This document shows, in pieces, positions 1 through 8,045 of a stretch of 64,000 bases of DNA. The notes beneath the pieces were generated by a model that saw only the letters and a list, made by a program, of their open reading frames with translations, did not search any database and was not told the DNA's origin. The number at the start of each line of letters is the position of its first letter. Positions within the stretch are counted from its first letter, which is position 1. The stretch covers positions 1,753,332 to 1,817,331 of the forward strand of contig NZ_LT732535.1 of the NCBI RefSeq assembly GCF_900156915.1. Reading direction: 5' to 3'. Source of the DNA: Sediminibacillus massiliensis. GTDB taxonomy: Bacteria; Bacillota; Bacilli; Bacillales; Amphibacillaceae. The position numbers and the translations under genes are program-made.

Positions 1-633
1 AGCAATGGCACCTTTAACAGAATCATCCGGGATGACATCTACTCCATCTAGCCAATACCAGGCTGCTTCCGACTTTTCAAAAGCCCGGCTACCCTCGTCT
101 ACACTGTTACCTTTTGAAACGTAGGTGTCCTGCATAGAATGGGCATGCCAGGTTGTCGGTCCTGTTTCTTTTTGTACATAAACACTAACTGCCAATCCGT
201 CGCTGCGATTTATCTCAATCGGTATCGGATCACTGTAGATCCTTTCACCAGAGGGGATTGTGACGGCTTGATTTCCATCAAAAGTGACCTTCTGGTCTGA
301 ACCACTTTTGATTCCTCCGTCCTTTTTCGGGATTGCCACATGGACCTCGTCAATTGTCAATGATGTGGCGCCAAACACGTTGGATAACCTTATTCGTGCA
401 TTTCCGCCCTCCACATGTGGATAGACAATCATCCGCACTGTTTGATTTCCAAATCCCTTTTGTGAATTTCCTTTCTCGAACGGCGCTTGCATACTTGCGG
501 TCCAGGCGCCGACCCAATCTCCCCCTTTATCGTTTTTGATATTTGACTCCCTCTCTCCATTACCGAATCCGACCAAAGTAATAAAAATAATGGCGGCAAT
601 GATAGAAAAAATAAACAGATAACGTTTCATCAT
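1..633 (-). CDS. SGNH/GDSL-type secreted hydrolase, N-terminal part (cut by window edge)
   Basis: An open frame of 211 codons enters from the window edge; the C-terminus is missing. It begins ATGATG after an AAAGG Shine-Dalgarno. Residues 4-22 form a hydrophobic signal or anchor (YLFIFSIIAAIIFITLVGF). After it come the WVGAWTASMQAP and QTVRMIVYPH...RIRLSN motifs, which typify the N-terminal beta-rich part of secreted GDSL/SGNH esterases of actinobacteria and bacilli. The Ser-Asp-His catalytic residues would lie in the unseen part, so enzyme activity is inferred from the family only. It is downstream of and codirectional with the VOC gene, separated by about 135 bp. Confidence 0.75.
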   Translation of the reverse strand, partial: MMKRYLFIFSIIAAIIFITLVGFGNGERESNIKNDKGGDWVGAWTASMQAPFEKGNSQKGFGNQTVRMIVYPHVEGGNARIRLSNVFGATSLTIDEVHVAIPKKDGGIKSGSDQKVTFDGNQAVTIPSGERIYSDPIPIEINRSDGLAVSVYVQKETGPTTWHAHSMQDTYVSKGNSVDEGSRAFEKSEAAWYWLDGVDVIPDDSVKGAIA

Positions 634-768
634 GTCCTAACCTTTCCAAGTGGTTTCCATCCGTTGCTTATTATTAGGATTTATTGGACGTATATACCCA
701 TACCGACCAATGATAAAACGCTCTTGATTATATTTACACTTCACTAAAGCTAAAACGACGATTGTTTA

Positions 769-1137
769 CTAATTCTCCTCACAAACCATCAGCATATTCC
801 CATCTGGATCTCTAAAAACAAAGAATTGGTCATGGAGGATTTCCGTCACAAGCTCTACATCATTTTCTTTCATAAATTGGTAGGATGCCTGAATATCATC
901 TGTGGCAAATTGAATTGATGGTACGTTTAATCTGGGAAGAACCCCATTGTCATCACGCCACGCCGGCATAGTATCCAGAATCATACCTGTCCCTTCCATC
1001 TCCGCTGCGAACAAATGATCAAAAAAGAATTCGCCTTCTTTAATCCCCAGAATTCTTGTGTACCATTCCTTTGCTTTAACAATGTCACTAACCGGGATAA
1101 AAACAAGGTTCACTTTGTTTTTGATTGGCGACTGCAT
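769..1137 (-). CDS. VOC (glyoxalase/bleomycin-resistance fold) family protein
   Basis: The 122-residue protein has the length of a single vicinal-oxygen-chelate unit. It shows the paired beta-alpha-beta pattern: VNLVFIPVSDIVKAKEWYTRILG at the N-terminus (first metal-ligand region, without the usual His) and FFVFRDPDGNMLMVCEEN at the C-terminus, with the final Glu typical of the fold. VOC proteins include glyoxalases, dioxygenases and antibiotic-binding proteins, and the sequence does not tell which applies. It stands alone; a gap of about 180 bp with no recognised signal separates it from the DUF2812 gene upstream. Confidence 0.8.
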   Translation of the reverse strand: MQSPIKNKVNLVFIPVSDIVKAKEWYTRILGIKEGEFFFDHLFAAEMEGTGMILDTMPAWRDDNGVLPRLNVPSIQFATDDIQASYQFMKENDVELVTEILHDQFFVFRDPDGNMLMVCEEN

Positions 1138-1316
1138 TATTGGGTCAACTCCTTTATATAAAATTCAACTATCTGTATGGTTTCGATATACCTCTTACTT
1201 GCTCCTTCAATGGAAACATAAAAAACTTCCCGGCAATTGCATTCCAAATTGTTTCATTAAGTAAAAAAAAAGACTGATTCTATTGCAGAACCAGGTATTC
1301 TTCATATGCAGGTAGA

Positions 1317-1931
1317 TCAAGCATTTATATTTTTTTCATACAGCCTGTGTGCTTTAAACCAGAACCAACAATAACAGATAATCATAACCGGAAAGAATAA
1401 CCAGGCCACACCCCTAAAAAATGCAAAAGGAGTTTCAAACAAAAAAGCAGCCCAAAAAGATAATCCTGTCTTTTCCCATAGTCCTGGTGTGTAATACAGT
1501 TCCCATGGATGGAATAACACGCTTATGTCAATGACGCCTGTAGTTGTCAACGCAGCCAAAATCGGCAAGTAACATATTGCCAATTCCATGAACTTTTCAG
1601 ACAGCCTTTTATACTTTCCAGCTTTGGACTTCTTGTCTGAAAAGATATCCTCTTCTCCTTTGCCTTCTGTTCTTTTAAAATATTGGGCACCTGAATTTTT
1701 CTTCCCGGCAATATGTTGCCATCCACTATCTTCAAATAACGTACAGTAGTCCACAAAATCCTCCTGCTTTCTAAACTTTCTGTAATCGATTTTAATGACA
1801 GCCTGTTCCGGTTTGCCTTGCCGGAATTTATAACCAAATGCTGTGTCTTCCAGATGGTACCCCTGCTCAGCCATTCTTTCCAGCCATTTCTCCTCTTTGT
1901 CAAAGTCGATAAAATGCTTGAATCTTCTCAT
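1317..1931 (-). CDS. DUF2812 membrane protein, partner of PadR regulator
   Basis: The protein has 204 residues. The N-terminal region (MRRFKHFIDFDKEEKWLERMAEQGYHLED, then a Phe/Lys-rich beta segment to about residue 80) matches the DUF2812 family, whose proteins begin this way. The C-terminal half has two hydrophobic stretches (about 116-140 and 162-195), so it is membrane anchored. It starts 18 bp after the padR stop and is almost certainly cotranscribed with it. DUF2812 genes commonly accompany PadR regulators in Firmicutes; the PadR protein probably controls its production. The molecular function is unknown. Confidence 0.8.
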   Translation of the reverse strand: MRRFKHFIDFDKEEKWLERMAEQGYHLEDTAFGYKFRQGKPEQAVIKIDYRKFRKQEDFVDYCTLFEDSGWQHIAGKKNSGAQYFKRTEGKGEEDIFSDKKSKAGKYKRLSEKFMELAICYLPILAALTTTGVIDISVLFHPWELYYTPGLWEKTGLSFWAAFLFETPFAFFRGVAWLFFPVMIICYCWFWFKAHRLYEKNINA

Positions 1932-1949
1932 TCCACATCCTCCAATCTT

Positions 1950-2261
1950 TTAGTTTAAAAGACTTGTTGTAACTTTGATCATATGCTGCATCCTTGCATA
2001 GTCCAATCGCAAAATCTCTTTTCCTTCATCAGTAATCACATATGTTTTCCGTCGTTTATCTTCACTTTTCACGGACTGAATCAATCCGTGCTTTAACAGA
2101 TTATCTATTGCTCCATAAAGTGTACCTGCTGCTATTTTCACTTGTTGATCACTCAATTCCTCTACCTTTTGCATGATGCGGTAACCATGAGCAGGCTCCA
2201 ACAGAGACAGAAGAATATAGTAGGTCGTTTCTGTTAGCGGTAAATTTTTATCTCTATTCAT
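1950..2261 (-). CDS. PadR-family transcriptional regulator
   Basis: At 103 residues this is the size of the short PadR class. The N-terminus LTETTYYILLSLLEPAHGYRI is the family hallmark. It is followed by the winged helix (KIAAGTLYGAIDNLLKHGLI, then KRRKTYVITDEGKEIL) and a short C-terminal dimerisation helix. It is the first gene of a pair with the DUF2812 protein. The upstream region carries a long inverted repeat at 2296-2342 that is a good candidate for its own operator, implying autorepression relieved by an unknown ligand. Confidence 0.92.
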   Translation of the reverse strand: MNRDKNLPLTETTYYILLSLLEPAHGYRIMQKVEELSDQQVKIAAGTLYGAIDNLLKHGLIQSVKSEDKRRKTYVITDEGKEILRLDYARMQHMIKVTTSLLN

Positions 2262-2295
2262 TAGTTCCTCCGGTAAATAATTTTTAATGCCAAAC

Positions 2296-2342
2296 TATAC
2301 AGTTCAACTATATAGTTTAATTATATAAAGTTTGACTGTATA
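2296..2342. promoter_or_regulatory. Candidate PadR operator: 14-bp inverted repeat plus inner palindrome
   Basis: TATACAGTTCAACT at 2296-2309 is repeated in inverse as AGTTTGACTGTATA at 2329-2342 (12 of 14 positions match). A perfect 12-bp palindrome AACTATATAGTT lies at 2306-2317. The block sits 35-80 bp upstream of the padR start, where the promoter must be. PadR regulators usually repress their own operon from such repeats. Confidence 0.6.
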
Positions 2343-2444
2343 TGTAAATGATGAAAAAGAATAGATTTTCTTTCTATTGAAAAACTTAATGAATAACGTA
2401 CCTTCACGCCATATAAACATTCTTATCTCCGGGAGTTGTTTTCA

Positions 2445-4169
2445 TTGTTCGAAAATAAAAAAGAGCAAAAAATGATCCTCTTCGCTCTAATTGTTTTATC
2501 TTTATTCGTTTCTCCTCTTTTCATTCTTGGCGAGAACGCACATCTCAGGGTTCATGACAATTTAGACTCCAATCTGGCCTGGTATAAGGTTTTGACAGAG
2601 AGCGGTGTTATGACCGGTTCAGTTGATGCCCGGGTGCCTCAGATTATCAATGGTTACTTACAGCGAAATGCTTATGGAACTGAATTCAGCTTGATTGTAT
2701 GGTTATATGCCTTTTTCCCAACAATGACCGCCTATGCACTAAGTCAGACAATTGCAAGGTTCGCGGCATTTCTTGGGATGTATCTTCTTTTAAGAAAACA
2801 TATAATTCCAAGACCCGAATCGGCAATATTCTGTGTTACCGTCAGCCTTGCCTTTGCCATGACACCTTTCTGGCCCTCCGGAATGCTCAGCACACTTGGC
2901 ATGCCTCTTGCATTATGGGCATTTTTGAATATACGCAATGGGGAAAAATCATGGATAAACTGGCTCGTTCTAACGTTGCTTCCTTTATATGCCAGTATTG
3001 TCCTGGGTTTCTTCTTTTTCCTGAGTGCTATGGGTTTATTCTGGTTGGTGGAAGCAGCTCGGAACAAAAGCTGGAATATACGGTTTTTATTGGCGATTTG
3101 TTATATGACTTTTGTTTTTCTGCTGGTGGAGTACAGACTCGTCTACTCTTTTCTATTTGATGAGGAACCGAATAGCAGGGATGAGTATTTCCATGCCCGG
3201 CTTAGCTTCTGGCATTGTGTCAGGCTGACGTTTAAGAATTACATCATTGGCCACCATCACGTGGCAACGATGCATACCATAGTCATTCTCCCTGTCACTC
3301 TTTTGGCATTTTATTTGGTAATCAAAAATAAGCTGTGGAAACAGGAAAGGGTATTCTTATTTCTTTTCTGCCTTAATTTCGTATTGTCTGCCTGGTATGC
3401 TTTTTGGTTTTACAAGGGCTGGCTTCCATTAACGGAACGATTTCACTTCCTGGATACGTTCAATTTTGCCCGTTACCACTTTTTAAGACCCCTTGTGATA
3501 TATGTACTGTTTGCCTTGAGCCTGAAGCTTTTGTGGAATGCCGGCGGGGGATGGAAGAGGGCTGCACCACGCCTTGCAATCGTTCAAGTTGTCTTTATGC
3601 TTTTCTTTAATGAGGAAGTTTTGTTTCAATTCCGGCCAACTGTTAAAGAATTCTTTGCTGAGGAGCAATTTACGGAAATTAAAGAATATATAGGTAGACC
3701 ACAGGAGGAATACAGAGTGGCAAGTATCGGCCTTCATCCAGCAATTGCCCAGTATAATGGCTTTTACACCCTTGATACTTACAACAATTTTTATCCACTG
3801 GAGTATAAATACCAGTTCCGGAAAATCATTGCAAAAGAATTGGAAAAAAACGCAGCAATCAGAACCTATTTTGATGAATGGGGAGGACGGTGTTATATTT
3901 TCACAGATGAACTCGGGAAGAATTATCTGTACGAGAAGGATTCTACAAAAACGCTGAAAAATTTAGAATTGAATACAGAGGTGTTCAAACAGATGGGAGG
4001 CACACATTTCTTCTCAGCGGTCCCAATTGAAAATGCTGAAGAAAACAGGCTCAGCCTGGAAAAAGTGTTCGATTCCGACCAATCTGCCTGGAGGGTTTTC
4101 TTGTATGAAGTCATTAAAAGAACAACTACGCCGCTTATTATCAGCTGGGAGCTTCGGGCGTATCCATGA
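2445..4169 (+). CDS. DUF6044 polytopic membrane protein (YkoS-like)
   Basis: A protein of about 574 residues with roughly ten hydrophobic segments in the first 380 residues and a soluble C-terminal third. It resembles Bacillus YkoS-type DUF6044 proteins, with a family-typical early motif HLRVHDNLDSNLAWYKVL, and the layout recalls GT-C-like membrane proteins. Start choice: GGGAG at 2431-2435 abuts a TTG at 2436 and lies 9 bp before TTG 2445, so 2445 is preferred; an ATG at 2472 is also possible. Function is unknown; a role in surface glycan or polymer assembly is only a guess. It converges with the CdsA-like gene. Confidence 0.75.
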   Translation: MFENKKEQKMILFALIVLSLFVSPLFILGENAHLRVHDNLDSNLAWYKVLTESGVMTGSVDARVPQIINGYLQRNAYGTEFSLIVWLYAFFPTMTAYALSQTIARFAAFLGMYLLLRKHIIPRPESAIFCVTVSLAFAMTPFWPSGMLSTLGMPLALWAFLNIRNGEKSWINWLVLTLLPLYASIVLGFFFFLSAMGLFWLVEAARNKSWNIRFLLAICYMTFVFLLVEYRLVYSFLFDEEPNSRDEYFHARLSFWHCVRLTFKNYIIGHHHVATMHTIVILPVTLLAFYLVIKNKLWKQERVFLFLFCLNFVLSAWYAFWFYKGWLPLTERFHFLDTFNFARYHFLRPLVIYVLFALSLKLLWNAGGGWKRAAPRLAIVQVVFMLFFNEEVLFQFRPTVKEFFAEEQFTEIKEYIGRPQEEYRVASIGLHPAIAQYNGFYTLDTYNNFYPLEYKYQFRKIIAKELEKNAAIRTYFDEWGGRCYIFTDELGKNYLYEKDSTKTLKNLELNTEVFKQMGGTHFFSAVPIENAEENRLSLEKVFDSDQSAWRVFLYEVIKRTTTPLIISWELRAYP

Positions 4170-4209
4170 TTCCAGGTATTCAAACTTAAAGCCCCCCATT
4201 TCCTTTTGA

Positions 4210-5124
4210 TTACATAAAATCAAAAAAATAACGGATGATGTGGAAAAAAATCGGAGAGGTATAGGTCAAACTGTCTACTCTGTTTAAGTAGCTCCCCTTC
4301 AATGTTTCAAATTTTTGTTTATCATTGATTAACAAATCTCTCTTTAATACAGAAATAGTCAGGCTTCCGATAAAGCCTGCCACCCCGATGATTACACCGG
4401 AAAGGATTCCGAATGGTAAGCCGAAAGGTGTCAGGTATGGATACAGCAGGTAGGAAACTCCTGTGGTCATGAGCAAAGCACCGAGAAAACCTTCCCATGT
4501 GATGTAAGGATTGGCTGAAGGGACAACTTTTTTTCTGCCAATATAAAGAGAAATAAGGTAATGGAAGACGTCATTTATCTGGGTGAGTACGATTAGAAAT
4601 AGTACCAGATTGGAGCCGAAAGCAGGAGAAGCGAATTGATAATAAGCCAAGTGACTCAAACCGAATACCATCAGCATCAGACCCCATTGTGTAAAACTGA
4701 CCGAACGCAGGAAACCGAGCGTTCCTTTTCGGATGATTCGGGGCAGTGGCAGGAATAGAAAGACGTATACAGGGATGAAAACGATGAACATACCGTACCA
4801 GCCGATGTAAATCCAATAAAACTGAACAGGAATCGATAAATAAGCCCAAAGGAAAATGCGCCTGTCGGATTTCCGGGTTTTGATCATGGAGAAATATTCT
4901 TTTAAGGAAAAGAAACAAAGAACCATCAAAGACAGCAAAGAAACAACCGGATTGAACAAGGTCGCAAAGCAGAAAACAACAAACATCCCCCACCAAGTTT
5001 TCACCCGAAACAATATACCGGAATAGTCTTTTCCAGATTGCTGTTTTTTTAAGATGAACAGGGAGATCGTTGCCGACAATAAACCTATGAAAATAGCAGT
5101 CAACGTCCATAAAGTTTCCATCAT
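4210..5124 (-). CDS. Phosphatidate cytidylyltransferase (CdsA)-like membrane enzyme
   Basis: About 304 residues, eight or so membrane segments. The C-terminal block SVLKRDLLINDKQKF followed by GSYLNRVDSLTYTSP is the CdsA family signature (S-x-x-KR-D-x(n)-KD ... DR/DS) in the variant form seen in YnbB-like proteins. The family makes CDP-diacylglycerol from CTP and phosphatidic acid; this divergent branch may act on another lipid alcohol. Start: GGGTG lies 6 bp before ATG 5124, followed by a second ATG, whereas the upstream ATG at 5154 lacks a ribosome binding site. It stands alone, convergent with the DUF6044 gene. Confidence 0.78.
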   Translation of the reverse strand: MMETLWTLTAIFIGLLSATISLFILKKQQSGKDYSGILFRVKTWWGMFVVFCFATLFNPVVSLLSLMVLCFFSLKEYFSMIKTRKSDRRIFLWAYLSIPVQFYWIYIGWYGMFIVFIPVYVFLFLPLPRIIRKGTLGFLRSVSFTQWGLMLMVFGLSHLAYYQFASPAFGSNLVLFLIVLTQINDVFHYLISLYIGRKKVVPSANPYITWEGFLGALLMTTGVSYLLYPYLTPFGLPFGILSGVIIGVAGFIGSLTISVLKRDLLINDKQKFETLKGSYLNRVDSLTYTSPIFFHIIRYFFDFM

Positions 5125-5336
5125 ATGAGTCACCCAACCCTTTAATAACTGCATATATTTTACTAGACTTATTATATAATGAAAAGGCGACGCACTTCAT
5201 TATGAATCAGGGAGTTTTTGGCTCTCTTTTCTGTTAGTTGACCATAAACCAGCCGGCATGCCAGCGTACTTCATCCCCCTAGTCTGAAGAAGGGAACATT
5301 GCGGTTAGCAGCTCCGGCAAAAATGAGGGAATTAAT

Positions 5337-5894
5337 ATGACGGGACATTATGTCTATATTATGCTTTCTGACACAGGCACACTCTTTACAAATCTTATAA
5401 AAAAATATACGAAAGCTCCTTATAATCACGCTTCTCTTTCTTTTGATCCGGAACTTAAAGAGATGTACAGTTTCGGTCGGAAAAATCCCAACAATCCTTT
5501 CAACGGCGGATTTGTCAGAGAGGATATTTTTGCAGGAACATACAGTAAATATCAGGATACTACTTGTGTTATTTACAAACTAGAGGTAACAGAACGCGAT
5601 ATAAAGAAACTAAAACGTGTCCTTGATGTGTTTATTAAGAATGGAGATAAATTCCTGTATAATCTGTTGGGGATTCTTGGCGTCACCCTGAATGAACCAG
5701 TCGAGTTCAGCAATTCCTACTTTTGTTCTCAATTTGTTGCAGAGGTCTTAAGTCGTTCGGGTATTAAGCTGTGGGATAAGCTGCCTGCCCTGGTTACACC
5801 TGAAGACTTTCGGAAAAATGACCGTCTTCAGCTGATTTATGAAGGAAAACTATTTGAATTCGCACCAATAAAACAACAAATGAGCAAAAGATAG
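5337..5894 (+). CDS. Permuted papain-like (YiiX/NlpC-P60-type) cysteine hydrolase candidate
   Basis: The 185-residue protein has no signal peptide. HYVYIMLSDTGTLFTNLIKKY...YNHASLSFD near the N-terminus and SYFCSQFVAEVL near residue 130 give the His-then-Cys order of circularly permuted NlpC/P60 (YiiX/YaeF, LRAT-like) enzymes. His about 32 and the Cys in YFCSQF would be the catalytic pair. Such proteins hydrolyse or transacylate peptide or lipid amides. GAGGG lies 8 bp before the ATG. It is a single gene closed by the terminator at 5965-6002. Confidence 0.6.
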   Translation: MTGHYVYIMLSDTGTLFTNLIKKYTKAPYNHASLSFDPELKEMYSFGRKNPNNPFNGGFVREDIFAGTYSKYQDTTCVIYKLEVTERDIKKLKRVLDVFIKNGDKFLYNLLGILGVTLNEPVEFSNSYFCSQFVAEVLSRSGIKLWDKLPALVTPEDFRKNDRLQLIYEGKLFEFAPIKQQMSKR

Positions 5895-5964
5895 CCATGC
5901 TGCTCAATTACGTCAATTTAGTAATCTCCCCCAGCATCCTCACTATCATTGCCCCTACATCCAA

Positions 5965-6002
5965 AATAAAGGAAGCTGGCCTGTCAGCCAGCTTCCTTTA
6001 TT
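5965..6002. terminator. Bidirectional rho-independent terminator
   Basis: A perfect 16-bp stem (AATAAAGGAAGCTGGC / inverse) with a CTGTCA loop. It lies between the convergent hydrolase and acetyltransferase genes and overlaps the latter's stop codon. Confidence 0.85.
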
Positions 6003-6513
6003 ATCCGTCAACAGGATTTTCCGGTCCATTCAGGTGTAACTGATAAAAAGCCAGATCAAGCCACCTGCTGAATTTATATCCTGCATTTTTGATTGTCCCC
6101 GCATGGACAAATCCGAATTTCTTATGGATATCAATGCTTTTTTCGTTTTCTGCATCGATTCCCGCAACAAGGGTCATATATCCTCTTTCATTGGCAATTG
6201 CTATTAACTTCTCCAGCAAGGAAGAACCGATGCCTTTTTTACGATAGGCACTATCAACATAAATGGAATGTTCAACAGCGTATTTATAAGCCGGCCAGGC
6301 CCGAAAAGGACCAAACGTTGCAAATCCAGCCACCCTGTTTTCTACTTCATATACCAAGACAGGATAACCATCTTTCATTTTCTGCTCGTACCACGCTTTT
6401 CTGCTGTGAAGGCTGTGTGGATGGTAGTCATAGACAGCGGTAGTATGTATGATTGCTTCATTGTATATTCTTAGTATTGCTTCTAAATCTTTTTCCTGCA
6501 TTTGTCTGATCAT
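6001..6513 (-). CDS. GNAT acetyltransferase, phosphinothricin-acetyltransferase-like
   Basis: A GNAT fold protein of 170 residues. The N-terminal MIRQMQEKDLEAILRIYNEAI, the FGPFRAWPAYKYAVEHSIYV segment and the acetyl-CoA loop YRKKGIGSSLLEKLI are all as in the Pat/Bar (phosphinothricin N-acetyltransferase) subgroup. The subgroup acetylates small amines, including methionine sulfoximine-like compounds; the actual substrate here is unknown. The start at 6513 is chosen because GGGAGG stands 7 bp before it, while ATG 6537 has none. Monocistronic. Confidence 0.85.
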   Translation of the reverse strand: MIRQMQEKDLEAILRIYNEAIIHTTAVYDYHPHSLHSRKAWYEQKMKDGYPVLVYEVENRVAGFATFGPFRAWPAYKYAVEHSIYVDSAYRKKGIGSSLLEKLIAIANERGYMTLVAGIDAENEKSIDIHKKFGFVHAGTIKNAGYKFSRWLDLAFYQLHLNGPENPVDG

Positions 6514-6570
6514 GAAAAATTCCTCCCGATGTTCCATTATAACAAATTATCATGCACCCGACTTTATCTT

Positions 6571-7716
6571 TCACTTGATCGGTATATATCCTGTTTTATC
6601 CACAATTTCCTGACCTTGGGAGGAGGTCATCCAATTAATAAAATCTTCAACATGTGGATTATCGTTTTCCCTTGTTATAGCGTAGAACTTGTCAATAATG
6701 GGATAGGTTCCATTTTGGATATTCTCCTTTGTCGGTGAGACACCATTGACAGCTATATAGTCGATTTTTCCGTTTTGAACCATGTCTTGTGAAAAGTTTC
6801 TGAACGAGAAACCCATCGCATTTCTTCTGTTTTGAAATTCTGCCGTTTCCCGGATAACTCCGCCCATTCCAGAAACAATTTCCTCTGCAGGTGCGTCCAT
6901 CAATGGAACACCATCCATCACATTAATCAAAGCAGATTGACTGCCACTGCCTTCAGGACGCTGAAATGCTTTGATTTCTTGATCGGCACCGCCTACTTCA
7001 TTCCAATTGCTTATTTCACCGGCATAAATATTCTGGATTTGTGTCAAGGTAAGTTCTTCAACAGGATTGTCTTTATGGACAAAAAACACAAATGCCTCCC
7101 TTCCGATCGGAGTCATTTCCAGATCCACACCCTGCTGTTCCGCCCGTTTTTGCTGTGACTCTGACGGCTCAGCCATGAAAATGATATCAACTTCCCCGGC
7201 CAATAAACGGTCAAACGAATTGTTCGTTTGCGTGGAGACGACCTCGCTTTCTTCCAACGGATACATTTTTTCCGGATAAACAGCTTGAACGAAGCTTGCA
7301 TAGACCGGATATAGAGCAGTCGCTCCATCGAGAACCGGCAAATCTTCTTTGATTTTTAACGTAGAAGCTTCATCAAGTGTTACTGCTTTGCTGCCTTCTG
7401 AAAACGGCCGGTAGTCGGATAAGTCAAAATCCTGGGTACTGACAATTTCCAAACTTTCCAGATACGCCTGATAACCTTCATACAACGCGACAGCAAGTAC
7501 ACAAATACAAACGATAAATATTGCTGAAAGTCTGTATGCTTTTTTCTTTAACTGACCATAAATAGCCAGAATGATGATAATAATCAAACCTGCCGTAACA
7601 GCGGCAAAGTAAGGAGCATAGAATTGCCCTTCCACTGAAAGAGCAGCAATAACAGTCACGCAAAAACCGAAAAAGCCGATCGCAATAACAGTGAGCACGG
7701 ACCCAAAAAACTTCAT
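6571..7716 (-). CDS. Membrane-anchored PstS-like substrate-binding protein
   Basis: 381 residues. Two to three hydrophobic helices (about 5-28, 35-55, 64-84) anchor it. From about residue 125 it is a periplasmic-binding fold of the PstS type: DGATALYPVYASF, DIIFMAEPS, FVFFVHKDNPV, YAGEISNWNEVGG, RPEGSGSQSAL. The GSGSQ loop resembles the phosphate-binding loop of PstS. No pstCAB permease genes are beside it and the anchor is not a lipobox, so it may be a sensory or orphan receptor. A start with GGGGGG-type spacing (tcaggggggaaatc) precedes the ATG. Confidence 0.82.
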   Translation of the reverse strand: MKFFGSVLTVIAIGFFGFCVTVIAALSVEGQFYAPYFAAVTAGLIIIIILAIYGQLKKKAYRLSAIFIVCICVLAVALYEGYQAYLESLEIVSTQDFDLSDYRPFSEGSKAVTLDEASTLKIKEDLPVLDGATALYPVYASFVQAVYPEKMYPLEESEVVSTQTNNSFDRLLAGEVDIIFMAEPSESQQKRAEQQGVDLEMTPIGREAFVFFVHKDNPVEELTLTQIQNIYAGEISNWNEVGGADQEIKAFQRPEGSGSQSALINVMDGVPLMDAPAEEIVSGMGGVIRETAEFQNRRNAMGFSFRNFSQDMVQNGKIDYIAVNGVSPTKENIQNGTYPIIDKFYAITRENDNPHVEDFINWMTSSQGQEIVDKTGYIPIK

Positions 7717-7800
7717 GATTTCCCCCCTGATATAAAGCTATTCAAGTTACTATTTTATCAGAAAAATCATACGGCGGGAGCCATGCCAAGACAATATAAA

Positions 7801-7823
7801 CCCCAGGCGTAAACTGCCCGGGG
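7801..7823 (-). terminator. Probable terminator after the SspO-like gene
   Basis: CCCCAGGC...GCCCGGGG stem (one mismatch) with a 7-nt loop, followed on the minus strand by TTTATATT. It lies 20 bp past the stop of the small gene. Confidence 0.55.
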
Positions 7824-7842
7824 CTCACGTGTAACACATGCC

Positions 7843-7995
7843 TTATTGTCTTTTTTTCGTCTTTTTATTATTTTTCTTTTCATTCTGGGATAAAGGTTCG
7901 TTGGCAAATTCATGATCAAATTGCTTAGATAATTCTCCTCTTACCGCTTGTTCATCACTCATGCCATCTGTGTATTTGTTAGGTTTCTTTCCCAT
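7843..7995 (-). CDS. sspO: Small acid-soluble spore protein O (SspO)-like, 50 aa
   Basis: A 50-codon gene with a strong Shine-Dalgarno (GGGAGGTG, 7-9 bp before ATG). The product is basic and hydrophilic. Its pattern, K-x-N-x-x-x-x-GM-D in the first third, EFANEPL in the middle and a NNKKTKKRQ tail, matches SspO (formerly CotK), whose members end in NNKK(R)K-type tails after an LTEAER-like segment. SspO is a minor DNA- or spore-core-associated protein made late in sporulation. The assignment rests on this pattern recognition, not on a search. No sigma-G promoter was identified with certainty. Confidence 0.6.
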   Translation of the reverse strand: MGKKPNKYTDGMSDEQAVRGELSKQFDHEFANEPLSQNEKKNNKKTKKRQ

Positions 7996-8045
7996 ACTTG
8001 AGACACCTCCCTTACATTTCCTTAACTATTGCCAGTCCCATATGT

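Noticed and set aside
1058-1264. 68-codon frame across the VOC gene start
   Set aside because: Overlaps a real gene and has no start signal.
2699-3160. 153-codon frame within the DUF6044 gene
   Set aside because: Other frame of a real gene with good membrane topology; no ribosome binding site.
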